From: Calvatia gigantea
Lineage: Eukaryota; Basidiomycota; Agaricomycetes; Agaricales; Lycoperdaceae
Length of the DNA: 64,000 bases
Direction: 5' to 3'
NCBI GenBank assembly: GCA_025093985.1
Contig: JACAAK010000006.1
Span: 1,860,001-1,924,000, forward strand
The notes beneath the pieces were generated by a model that searched no databases, was not told the origin of the DNA, and saw only the letters and a list, made by a program, of their open reading frames with translations. Position numbers and translations under genes: made by a program. This document shows, in pieces, positions 26,209 to 37,309 of the stretch. Within the stretch, counting starts at the first letter, position 1, and every line of letters starts with the position of its first letter.

Positions 26209-27195
26209 ATGTCCTCCCAAGCCAACCGCATCTCTATCAACTCCCTCGTCCACCCCAACCTGACTACGATATCCTCAGTCCCCCTCTCAAAGCCAGGCAA
26301 TAGCCAAGCACCCGCACCCCAAGGCACCCGTTACAACCTCGCAACCACCCCGTCCCCAGCACAAGGACTCCTTGAGGCCCTCCTCAAAGACGTCAACAAA
26401 GCCACAAACGACGAAGTAGAAACAATCACGGCCCAAAACAAATGACTCGCAGTAAACCGCCATATCACCCTCGCCACTGCTTGCATCACCTTCGCGGACA
26501 TGTATGCCGGGTTCGCCAACGCATTGTCCTCCACAAGCCAACACATCCCCGCCATCTTCCGCGTGTTAGAATTATCCACCCTCACACCCAGCGAACAAAG
26601 TCGAGTTCACAGCCTTCAGAGCCGTGTTGACCTCGCTCTAGAGGTATTCAACCACCTAGACATCGCCGACACCTTCCTAGAACTCGCAGACGTCGCTATG
26701 AACTTACTAGGACGCGACAAGACCACAGAAGACCCAGACATCGATCAACTCGTTACACGCATTGGAGTCACTCTCGCCGACCTACACACCACCATCCGCT
26801 CCCCACCAACCAAACGAGCAGACACACCCATGGATGAAGAAACCACCGTCTCAATGAAGGAAGAAGTCAATGCACTCCGACGATTCATAAAGACCATCAC
26901 CCCACCACAGATCGTATCGGTTTTTCTCCCACCAGCAAGATTCCACAGTGTACTACCAGGCCAAGAAAAGGACCAACATTATTGGAAAACGATAGTCAAG
27001 AACTACTGGGACAACTCAACCATCACCGAGTTCCCCTTCAACGGAGTCCCAGTCCCTATCTGTCAAGATGGCCGAAGCCACTTGCCCATCTTCTTCGCAC
27101 GCTCCAACGAAGGAAAGTACCTCATCGGAGCCACCAAGAAAGCCCTCGCCGCCGCCGTAGTCAATGGAGAGTTTGACGAACTTCCTGAGGCATGA
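26209..27195 (+). CDS. third ORF (ORF3) of element A1, unknown function
   Basis: The ORF starts 6 nt after the pol stop, in the same frame, and ends 18 nt before the 3' LTR; full length would be 328 residues. The N-terminal third is Pro/Ser rich (SSQANRISINSLVHPNL). The middle is predicted helical (ELADVAMNLLGRDKTTEDPD). The C-terminal third contains PPQIVSVFLPPARFHSVLPG and FPFNGVPVPICQDGRSHLPI. One TGA at 26443-26445 follows AQNK; copy C5 has TGG there. I see no membrane span, signal peptide or fusion-peptide-like segment, so it is not an obvious envelope protein. Homologous ORFs occupy the same place in A2 (45966-43373), C5 (61785-60795) and C3 (start only). I do not recognise a family. 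Confidence 0.8.
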
Positions 27196-27213
27196 AGTCT
27201 GATTTGGGGGTAT

Positions 27214-27522
27214 TGTTATGAGTTTTCACCGATCATAACGAGTTCCGTGCCATTCTACATTCCTAACTATCTGCGTACCTGTTTCATGTTATTCTAGTCC
27301 AGCGTTCTCCAAAGATATGACTCGTATCGACTACCATGCCTTGACCGGACGTTTCATGTAGTTACTCCATCCGTTCAACCGGATAGTTCTAGACGTATTT
27401 AAGCGTACATACACCCTGTTGTATTCGGTATGCTTAACCACCTTCTGTTCTCCTTCCCTTACTCGCCCTCAAGACTTAGCCAGAGCTGCAACCTGAGGTC
27501 TAAACCGACTAAGGTCGTAACA
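27214..27522 (+). repeat. 3' LTR of element A1
   Basis: 309 bp, TGTTATGAG...GTCGTAACA, with TGTTA/TAACA ends. It is the reverse-orientation relative of the A2 LTRs. A TATA-like TATTTAAG lies at 27396-27403. Confidence 0.88.
27396..27403 (+). promoter_or_regulatory. TATA-like element of the A-type LTR
   Basis: TATTTAAG, 34 nt upstream of ATGCTTAACCA, the site complementary to the PBS. The C2 LTR keeps the same motif (38859-38866) and the same spacing. Confidence 0.5.
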
Positions 27523-28073
27523 TTTATCCAAGTTACATGGGAGGGTCTCGTACTCAGCCTCAACTTCAGGAAGGCTGGCAGTGGCCAATAAATCTTCATT
27601 CTTAATTATTCCCTGTAAACTCCAGTCACCAAGGTGCAATAGTGTATGTATGGACTGAATATTGAGGCAGTTCCAGATGTGAGAGAGAAGGAGTCTTCCC
27701 TTGCTGAAGACCCTCTCAATCCCAACAGATAATGCTACATAAACTATAGTTAAACATGAGTATAACTCAAAGAGTCAACAAAACAACTTACCAGGTATTG
27801 AAAGGAAGTCAATTGCCATGCACAAGAGGTGTGGATAAATGTGGGTGTGATGATGCCACTACACAATAGCATCTTCAGCTGTGTGATTGCAATTCATTTG
27901 AAGGTAACAGTCCAGCTTATTATAGGCCTCATCAGCACCAAGACCCAAAGCCCTCTCAGTAAAGAGGTTATTGAAGTAGTTTGTAGATTGTGCCAAGGAC
28001 AGGGACTCTGAGTAGTAGACCTGGTTTAGTTATCATTAGTAGTACTGTCATAGAGTGAACTACATATATGCAC
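27523..28073 (-). mobile_element. hAT transposon relic, copy 2
   Basis: Nearly the same sequence as 20072-20630, including the HATC region, with differences that are mostly transitions. It abuts the A1 3' LTR exactly on the left and a B-type LTR on the right. Confidence 0.75.
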
Positions 28074-28082
28074 TGTTGAGGA

Positions 28083-28626
28083 TGTTGAGAGAACGAGTAG
28101 ACATCCCAATATAAGTTCACACTACCTAAGCGTGTAGGCGTCAGCGGTGGAGGGTAGTTGTATTCATCTGGGAGACAGTCCAGTAGGAGAGGCGCATGGT
28201 AGCGGACATAGTCCTGCTTATACCAGCGTACTCAGAGAGTCTTGAGGAGAGGGGAAGCGATGCTTAGAGAAGCTAGTGTAGAGGAATGAAGACATAGTGT
28301 CTTACGCCAAAAGGCGTAGCTGAAGGGCATACATACTACAATGCTACATAGGGTATATATACTAATATCCCTGGTCTGTGCACTCTAAACCCTTATACGG
28401 GTGAGGTCTAACTACCAGTAGCATAATTGGAGCATACTGTGTATGACGCATGTACTAGAAGGTTCCATGCGGAGGGTATAACTGACTACCAGAAGGGCAG
28501 TACAACTACTGCGTACGTAGTCTGTGATGGTCCATTATTATTGACCCTCTGAAGGTGAAATACTCGAACCCTGTTTCAGCTATAAATAGACTGAACCAAC
28601 ATAGTGGTATGGAGCGAGATTCAACA
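28083..28626 (+). repeat. B-type LTR, copy 1
   Basis: 544 bp from TGTTGAGAGAACGAG to GAGATTCAACA, with TGTTGA/TCAACA ends. A 9-bp near-repeat of its start (TGTTGAGGA) precedes it. About 14 differences from copy 2 were counted by eye, all transitions. There are no coding frames. A TATA-like CTATAAATAG lies near the 3' end. Confidence 0.82.
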
Positions 28627-29369
28627 CTCCTCCTCACTTGAAGGGGGGAAGATTAACGCTTCAATATTCTAGCGGTATTGAAACCAGACTTAGACATTGG
28701 AATCTTCAACAAAAGAGCAGCAGTGCCATACATCAAATGTCGGAGTCATCAACGATCATGCGGAATTAACCAGCTTTTGAAGGTTGGAAAAGAGTTTCTG
28801 TGGCGGAGAGGAATTGATACTAGCGTTTGCTATGATGGCCATAAAGGACGCAACGACAATTGCTTTGAGCTATCAAATATCCTTTAACTCAACTTTAAAC
28901 TCCCGCGACTAACTCGCTGCGACTTTCGTCTAAGAGCAAGGAGTAGGAAAGCCTAGAAAGGCTCCTCCAGAAATTGTAAACAGCAATTCTTTCAAAGTGT
29001 TCAACAAATCTGTTTTTCCATGTAGGTGCAAAATGCAAAAACCATTTTGCTGATGCGAAATCCTAAGTGATAAATCACTGGTCGCTAATCCAGCATATGA
29101 TTATTGTGAGATCAGGAGAGCGGCAATATTAAGCCAGCATAACCAAGGCTGTCACTTTGCGGTTATGTAGATCAATTAGCCGTGGCAGTCACTTGAGCCG
29201 GCGGAGTGATGATGCTACAAGCCTTGTTCTGATTTAACTCAAACAAATTCCAAATTAATGGATTCACAAATGGAAGTGGTTTCATGCAATTTTCCTCCAT
29301 GCAAAAGGCATTTCAGCCGATGCAGATTAAGGATTTAGTCCCAAGGAATGCATACACACTTTTTGTTAT

Positions 29370-29950
29370 TTCCCATCAGCTCCGAAAAGGAGGGAGGAAC
29401 GATTAAGTCCCTTATTTGTTTTTCCATACAACTCCAAAGAGGTGGAAGGTTACATTCAAAACCTATGAAGTTTTTCCTCAATCTTATTAAAGAGAGAAAG
29501 GATCGTTAGACCCTATCTTATTTTTATCTTGTGAAAGGAATAAGTTCCTGTCATATTTTTACAGTCGACTCTTGAGCAAGTATGAAGGAATATGTTCCTG
29601 ATTTATTTTATCCAACAACTCGTAAGAGGTGGAAAGGTAAAAGTGTAAACCTTATAATATTTTCTCCTACAACTTGTTAGAGGAGGAAGGAATAATTTCC
29701 TAATGTTATGCTTGCCTAAGACGCTCGTCTTGAGACGTCGGCGGGGATAACTCCCCATTTGTTTTATCAGCGACTCGCGAGAGGTGATAGGAACAATTGA
29801 AAGTCCTATGAATATATTTTTCCAGCAACTGTGGCGGAAAGGAATATTTCTAAACCTAATATTTTTATCCAAGCATCTTCGTAAGAAGGTGGAAAGGATT
29901 ATCATATCCTTTATGTTTCCCCATCGACTCCAAAGAGGAGGGCTCGCAAT
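29370..29950. repeat. array of about ten degenerate small hairpins
   Basis: Every 45-75 bp a motif like CCAACAACTCGTAAGAGGTGG recurs in varied form. Examples are near 29383, 29427, 29613, 29663, 29764, 29822, 29870 and 29924. The two arms (CAACTC and GAGGTGG) are partly complementary around a 2-5 nt loop. Units are followed by GGAATAAGTTCC-like segments that can fold as a second hairpin. Confidence 0.55.
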
Positions 29951-30600
29951 GACGTAGGAATTGGTATCATGTTGTGGCAATCGCTCGAGCCAGCTAGTTG
30001 CAAGGCCGTTAGACTTTATTGCCAAAGCGAGGTCGACGAAGTGGTTTTGGAAAATGCGGATGCAATCCGGCTTAATCGCATGAAGGTGGATTAAATCCTG
30101 CTCAATCAAGGATTGAAGATTCCTTCCACGTAACACGTATAGTACTCATCTAGTGTCATTCAAACTCTCTTCTTATCTGGTAAGCCGAAGCCCATCAGAT
30201 TATTCCAGTGTATCTTCTCATCCAGTCTGCAAAAGCAGTTTTGTTATCAACGCTAAGCATATCTCACATGCACGGATAACTGGAGAATTAAATCACAAAA
30301 GCGATGCCTTCAACTTTGTAAAGTTCCTTTGCTGTGAAGCGCAGGATAAGGCGGTCATCGGATTTGGAGTAAGAATACTGTATCCGTTGTTCTCCTCCAT
30401 GCTTTTCAGCATGTTAAGTTTCCTAACTACATGTTACTCAATCATATCGCTTTTTAGGCTTAGAGAGTGTTTATCATGTTACGAACCACGCATGGCACAC
30501 ATCAATTAAGACAGGACCGGCGAAGTGTAGCCTGTTGAAAAGCTTTAATCGTATGCAGGTTATTACCAGCGATTAAGAACTTGTTTTACTGTACTCCTCC

Positions 30601-33239
30601 CTCAGCGACGAGTAGTTTCAATTTAAATGTCAACTGCGCATTGTTAATGGCGGATCATTATCGATGCAATTCCAGAAATAAAAGTATTTTTCTCGCAAGT
30701 TTGTTAAGCTATGTGAGGCGAAAGCTCATATGGAGGTATAACCATCACATTTTTTTTAGGATAATCTATCCGAGCTGTTGCGCTTTTCTGGTAGACGCTA
30801 GCGTGAATGCATAGCAAGTCTTATGCTTGTCCAACTCTAGTCGGTGAGTCCAAACGAGTTCTTCTTGAAATTAAACGCCTAATCCATTATAGTCTACCTG
30901 TAGGTGACCTGCATAATGAACAGTGCGGTCTTTCCTAGTCAGGTTCAATTGTGCAATGTGTATCAACCAGCATTTTATTCTATAACTCCTCCACAATGGT
31001 CGTTCCACATAAGTGGCGACACAGAAGTGTGGTGTGTCAAAAGCGGTAGATATTCTATAAAGGATGTGCATATTATGCATTAAATTGGCAAATATGTCAG
31101 CATAAGACATAGGATATGGTGGGCAGAGATTTCTCGAATGGAAATGGAAAGGAATCAGGAGGTGATCATAGAGTTAAATGGAATACATCCTGCGACATCA
31201 ATAGATGGCGGATGAAGAAGTGTAGCCACTTCTTGCTTCATGCAGGTTTTGCTCTCTTCTTTGCAAATGAACTGGTTACTGCTATCCAGTTACTGAATCA
31301 TGATGTTTTAAGGGTATATTCCCTCATCGAGTAAGGCATCCAAAAGTGGATTGTTCGTAGAACATTAAGCCTTTCTGTATGCCGCTTGAACTCAAAGTTC
31401 TCGTTGATCAAACGATCGAGGTATGTTACATCCCGAATAAGCGATCATGTTTGGGCGGTCATCATGTTAACTGATGCGCCGCGAAGTCAAACCCACAGTA
31501 CAGAACCAAATTAATGGTTTATCCCTTGATTTACACAATTAAGTGTCTTCCACTATAAATGCTTGGACTGGCGTGTTACGCTCTAGTCAACGCTTAAGCT
31601 ATCACTGAGACGGGTAAGACATTCCCATTGCCATAAAGCTTTTAGGCTCTCAAAGTGTAGTGCGGATCAGTCTCTCTACGTCAACCGTTGCGAAAGCATT
31701 GGGAGTAGGAGGTTTAAGTGGGTTATTCATGCCACGAATGTTTGCTATTGCTCTTGTTTAAACAAACTCTCCTCCATATTCAGTTGCGACAGTGGCCATT
31801 GTCAGCTATACTGTAGAGGTTTCTCTAATGAATCTTAGAGCCTCATAACTTCTTTCAAAGGAGGACAACTATCATCATGAGATGAGAAGTCATAGAGTAG
31901 CATCGTATTTGACGACTAGCAATTCCATCAAGTCCAAGTATTCCACTCAAGGATGAGGATATTCGTATAAGAAATTCTGGATAAAGGTACTAATGCAATT
32001 TCCCTTGTGAAGTAATCCAGAGTGGCGATGAAATAATGCAACGTTTCGACAAGTTGTAAAAGACGAGTGGAGAAGACATAATCATGGGAAGTTCTGTTCG
32101 ATGATGTTAAATGATATAGTCTAGTAGGCGTAATTTTCAACAACCATTCATCTCCTTGCTTGTAATGCAAGTTCGTGTACAACGATGAGATTGGGTGAAC
32201 TAATACAGCTCTGCATGACTTATTGCAAAGGTGGTGACCTTCAACGATTGCCTCAAAAGCATTACACTCGAGGACATACGTTGTAAGATTTTCTCGATAT
32301 AGATCAGCCGCACACTAATGTGGCACTACAAATCTTTATCCCTAATATCATAGACAAATGCTGGAATATAAAAGCAGTTCAGATACTTGTCGTTCCCATA
32401 GGATTCCAGTTTCTTGCCTCAAGCCTAATGTAAAGCGGCGAGGTCTAAGAATTAAATCTGGTGACATAGTGCTGAAGCTCAACCGTTATACGTTGGGAGC
32501 TATTCTGCTAATTCCTAGACGTGTCGTAATTTCCTTTCTTTGTAATGATGCAATTCATGAGATCCTGTAAAGGATATTCTTCTCAAATGAATAGAGCAAC
32601 ATGCTCCCACTATCATCTTCATATAACCTGTAAGGATTTCTCACTTGTTGTGTAGAAAAGGATTTATAGCCAGCGCTTACATCTCATGCGGCACACTGTT
32701 ATTCGTAGCATTTATCAAGGAGTATGAAGTCGAAAGTACTACCGTATATCCTTCCATTGGTATCAAGGTCAGTGACATCTGAGGATGGCAACTCAAGAAC
32801 TCCTCTGGCGCAAAGCTCTGTAAAGAGCGGTCAAAAGGATTTCTTAAGGGATTCATCGGCATGTTGCATTGTATGGTGCTAAACACATCCTCTTTCTCGA
32901 TCATAGTTGCTAAATGGTGCGCTCGAGTCCTGATAATGGACAGCGACTTCCATGAAGTCAAACTTCCTTAAAGCAATCATTGTCTTCCTGTAGTTGGTGG
33001 ACAAAGCATTTTAATGTGCTCGTCCATGCTCTGACTTAAAACAGGTCTTCAAACTTGGGCGCGTGGACATGCGCTTAACACAAGTGAAGGAATGTTGATG
33101 CTAGGAGCAGGGCGTGATATATAGCAACGCAGCTCTTCTATAAGAGAAATAGTATATGGCGGCAATCGCTCAAGCCAGCGACATATTTAAACTATATTCT
33201 GAAGTATTTCCTGAAACGACATAATGGCGGTATTACCAG
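30601..33239. repeat. 2.64-kb tandem duplication, unit 1
   Basis: The unit begins near CTCAGCGACGAGTA and runs to GGCGGTATTACCAG. It is followed head-to-tail by unit 2 with the same order of sequence throughout. Small frames inside, for example 32677-32961 (-), are partly kept in both units but have no recognisable motif. Confidence 0.75.
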
Positions 33240-35890
33240 CTCTCAGCGACGAGTATTTCAATTTAAATGTCAACGCGCATTGTTAATGGCGGATCATTAT
33301 TGATGCAATTCCAGAAATAAAAGTATTTTTCTTGCAAGTTTGTTAAGCTATGCGAGGTGAAAGCTCATATGGAGGTATAACCATCACATATTTTTAGGAT
33401 GATGTATCTGAGCTGTTGCGCTTTTCTGGTAGACGCTAGCATGAATGTGTAGCAAGTCTTATGCTTGTCCAACTCTAGTCGGTGAGTCCAAACGAGTTCT
33501 TCTTTAAATTGAACGCCTAATCCATTATAGTCTGCCTATAGGTGACCCGTGTAATGAACAGTGCGGTCTTTCCTAGTTAGGTTCAATTGTGCAATGTGTA
33601 TCAACCAGCATTTTATTCTATAACTCCTCCACAACGGTCGTTCCACATAAGTGGCAACACAGAAGTGTGGTGTGTCAAAGGCGGTAGAAATCCTATAAAG
33701 GATGCGCATATTATGCATCAAATTGGCGAATATGTCAGTGTAAGACATAGGATATGGTGGGCGGAGATTTCTCGAATGGAAATGGAAAGGAATCAGGAGG
33801 TGATCATGGAGTGTAATGGAATATATCCTGCGACATCAAAGGATGGCGGATAAAGAAATTGCTATCTCTTGCTTCGTGCAGGTTTTGCTCTCTTCTTTGC
33901 AAATGAACTGGTTTTACTGCTATCCAGTTGCTGAATCATGATGTTTAAGGGTATATTTCCTCATCGGATAAGGCATCCAAATGTGGATTGTTTGTAGAAC
34001 GTTAAGCCTTTCTGTGTGCCGCTTGAACTCGAAAGTTCTCATTGATCAAACGATCGAGGTATGTTACATCCCGAATAAGCGATCATGTTTGGGTGGTCAT
34101 TATGTTAACTGATGCGCCGCGAAACCAAACCCACAGTACAGAACCAAATTAATGGTTTATCCCTTGATTTACACAATTAAGTGCCTTCCACTATAAACAC
34201 TTGGACTGGCGCGTTACGCTCTAGTCAACGCTTAAACTATCACTGAGATGGGTAAGACATTCCCGTTGCCATAAAGCTTTTAGGCTCTCAAAGTGTAGTG
34301 CAGATCAGTCTCTCTACATCAACCGTTGCAAAAGCATTGGGAGTAGGAGGTTTTAAGTGGGTTATTTATGCCATGAATATTTGCTATTGCTCTCATTTAG
34401 ACAAACTCTCCTCCATAATCAGTTGCGACAGTGGCCATTGTCAGCTATACTGAAGAGGTTTCTCTAATGAATCTTAGATCCTCATAACTTCTTTCGAAGG
34501 AGGACAACTATCATCATGAGATAAGAAGTCGTAGAGTAGCGTCGTAATAGACAACTAACAATTCCATCAAGTCCGAGTATTATGCTCAAGGACGAGGATA
34601 TTCGTATGAGAGGATTCTGGATAAAGGTACTAATGCAGTTTCCCTTGTGACATAATCCAGAGTGGCAATGAAATAATGCAATCATCTCGACAAGTCATAA
34701 AAGACAAGTGGAAAAGGCATAATCATGGGAAGTTCTGTTCGATGATGTCAAATGATATAGTCTAGTAGGCGTAATGTTCAACAACCAGTCATCTCCTTGC
34801 TTGTAATCGCAAGTTCGTGTACAACGATGAGATTGGGTGAACTAATACAGCTCTGCATAACTTATTGCAAAGGTGGGTGACCTTTAACGATTGCCTCAAA
34901 AGCGTTACACTCAAGGACATACGTTATAAGATTTTCTCGATATAGATCGGCTGCACACTAGTGTGGCGCTACAAATCTTTCATCCCTAATGTCATAGACT
35001 AATGCTGGAATTCTGAAAGCAGTTCAGATACTTGTCATTCCCATAGGATTCCAGTTTCTTGCCTCAAGCCTAATGTAAAGCGGCGAGGTCTAAGAATTAA
35101 TTCTGGTGACACAGTGCTGAAGCTCAATCTTTATACATTGGGAGCTATTCTGCTAATTCCTAGACGTGTTGTAATTTCCTTTCTTTATAATGATGCGATT
35201 CACGAGATCCTCTAAAGGATATTCTTCTCGAGTGAATAGAGTGACATGCTCCCGCTATCATCTTCATATGATCTGTAAGGATTTCTCACTTGTTGCATAG
35301 AAAAGGATTTATAGCCAGCGCTTACATCTCATGCGGCACACCGTTATTCGTAGCATTTATCAAGGAGTATGAAGTCGAAAGTACTACCGTATATCCTTCC
35401 ATTGGTGTTAAGGTCAGCGACATCCGAAGATGGCGACACAAGAACTCCTCCGGTGCCTAGCTCCATAAAGAGCAGTCTAAAGGATTTCTTAAGGAATTCG
35501 TTGGCGTATTGCATCGTATGGTGCTAAACACATCCTCTTTCTCAATTATAGTTGCTAAATGGTGTGCTCAAGTCCTAATTGTGGACGGTGACTTCCATAA
35601 AGTCAAACTTCTTTAAAGCAATCATTGTTATTTCTGTAGTTGGCAGACAAAGCATTTTTAACGTGCTCATCCATGCTCTGACTTAAAACAGGTCTTCAAC
35701 CTTGGGCATGTGGACATGCGCTTTAACACAAGTGAAGGAACGTTGACGCTAGAAGTAGGGCGCGATATAAAGCGACGCAGCTCCTCTATAAGAGAAATAG
35801 TATATGGTGGCAATCACTCGAGCCAGTGGCATATTTTAACTATATTCTGAAGTATTTCCTGAAACAACATAATGGTGGTATTACTAGCTC
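33240..35890. repeat. 2.64-kb tandem duplication, unit 2
   Basis: Direct repeat of unit 1. Differences seen are mostly C/T and G/A transitions plus small indels. It ends near GGTGGTATTACTAGCTC. Confidence 0.75.
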
Positions 35891-36765
35891 ATTATCCTTC
35901 TCCCCTTATTTCCCAGCTGCAAGGACGCAATTAGCGTTCTTCTCCTTGCTATCTTCTTTGGATATTTTGCGAATGCTGCAAGTGCGGCGGCTCACTGCCT
36001 TAGCGTGGCATAAAGTGCTTAAAGCGCATGAGCTATCCGTGGAAAGAATAAAGTGGTAGTCGAATAGACGTGGAAGGGGTAAAGTGTTAAAGCCTGAAGC
36101 GAAGGAACGAACGACGGACTTCTCAAAGATATTTTCTATATCCTGGCTTTATTTGATTAAGCGGGCCTTAGCGGCTTGTAACTGCCAGCTTAAGTGGGTC
36201 AAATAGCTCAGGTATATGCTCGTGGTGTGTTATGAAACTCAAGGCGGGACTTGCCCAATCGACTTGAAACACAAGAACACAAGGCTTATAATTTGCCTGA
36301 CACTGTGGTATTTATTGCGGTCACAAGGACCAGCTAATTGACCAGCAAAGCGGAGCTTAATGCTCAGCGTAGATGATACATCATATAGTAAATTACTGAG
36401 GTGGATCTGAAGAGAATCCCAGAAGGTCCAAAACGTCGTCATCGATCAGAGAGGATACCAGAACAGAGGTGGAGCAACCAGAGCGGAACAGTTCTGCTGC
36501 AACCCAGAATGGGGAGCGGACCTAAAGCAGTTGAACCAGGCCGGAGATGATGGTTTGCCAAATCAAAAACCAAGAACGGGTAACAATGTGTCAGCATCAT
36601 GTAGGACAGCTGTGCGTAGTGCACGCATTCACAACATGGGTCAGACAGGGTATCAAGTGGACCAAAGGCACCACTGTCTCCCAGGTTGAAAGCAACCGTA
36701 GCCTCCTCAAACTCTACCGGCGTTGCTAATGCGGTCCAAGTGAGCGGCAGTCGGGGCCCATAACC

Positions 36766-37309
36766 TGTTGAGAGAACGAGTAGACATCCCAATATAAGTT
36801 CACACTACCTAAGCGTGTAGGCATCAGCGGTGGAGGGTAGTCGTATTCATCTGGGAGACGGTCCAGTAGGAGAGGCGCATGGTAGCGGACATAGTCCTGC
36901 TTATACCAGTGTACTCAGAGAGTCTTGAGGAGAGGGGAAGCGATGCTTAGAGAAGCTAGTGTAGAGGAATGAAGACATAGTGTCTTACGCCAAAAGGCGT
37001 AGCTGAAGGGCATACATACTACAATGCTACATAGGGTATATATACTAATATCCCTGGTCTGTGCACTCTAAACCCTTATACGGGTGAGGTCTAACTACCA
37101 GTAGCATAATTGGAGCATACTGTGTATGACGCATGTACTAGAAGGTTCCATGCGGAGGGTATAACCGACTACCAGAAGGGCGGTACAACTACTGCATACA
37201 TAGTCTGTGATGGTCCGTTATTATCGACCCTCTGAAGGTGAAATACTCGAACCCCATTTCAGCTATAAATAGACTGAACCAACGTAGTGGTACGGAGCGA
37301 GATTCAACA
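36766..37309 (+). repeat. B-type LTR, copy 2
   Basis: 544 bp, TGTTGAGAGAACGAG...GAGATTCAACA, the same length as copy 1. It is directly followed by C1 pol sequence (ACTTCAGCAAGATTGC), so its right end sits inside a Ty3/gypsy RT region. Confidence 0.82.

Larger units (their letters stand above)
20985..27522 (+). mobile_element. Ty3/gypsy chromodomain LTR retrotransposon A1
   Basis: The order is damaged 5' LTR, self-complementary PBS, gag, pol in the -1 frame, third ORF, 3' LTR (27214-27522). Only part of the 5' LTR survives: a truncated piece at 20985-21154, a B-like LTR fragment at 21155-21507, then the last about 45 bp ending GGTCGTAACA at 21551. The element cannot be autonomous: gag has one TGA, pol has five TGA codons and a deletion with frameshift near 23380, and the third ORF has one TGA. 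Layout and sequence match Tf1/Tf2-like elements of the chromovirus branch, except for the third ORF. Confidence 0.88.
28627..36765. mobile_element. 8.1-kb unclassified block between two B-type LTRs
   Basis: No reverse transcriptase, integrase, gag or other recognisable protein was found on either strand; the longest frames (177 codons at 29603-30136 minus, about 117 codons at 36439-36792 minus) show no motifs. It contains a hairpin array (29370-29950) and a 2.64-kb tandem duplication (about 30601-35890). The two outer LTRs have equal length, so it could be a large non-autonomous LTR element. However, there is no clear PBS or purine tract next to the LTRs and no matching target duplication outside them. 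Independent insertion of two solo LTRs is the alternative. Confidence 0.5.

Noticed and set aside
28678..28887. Short frame just inside LTR-B1 as a possible gag start
   Set aside because: 69 codons, no zinc knuckle or capsid pattern, and no continuation.
29340..29960. CRISPR-like array
   Set aside because: The repeats are degenerate hairpins with irregular spacing in a eukaryotic genome; there are no identical repeats and no cas genes.
36439..36792. 117-codon minus-strand frame next to LTR-B2
   Set aside because: It runs into the LTR itself and has no recognisable motif; the plus strand of the same stretch looks equally protein-like.
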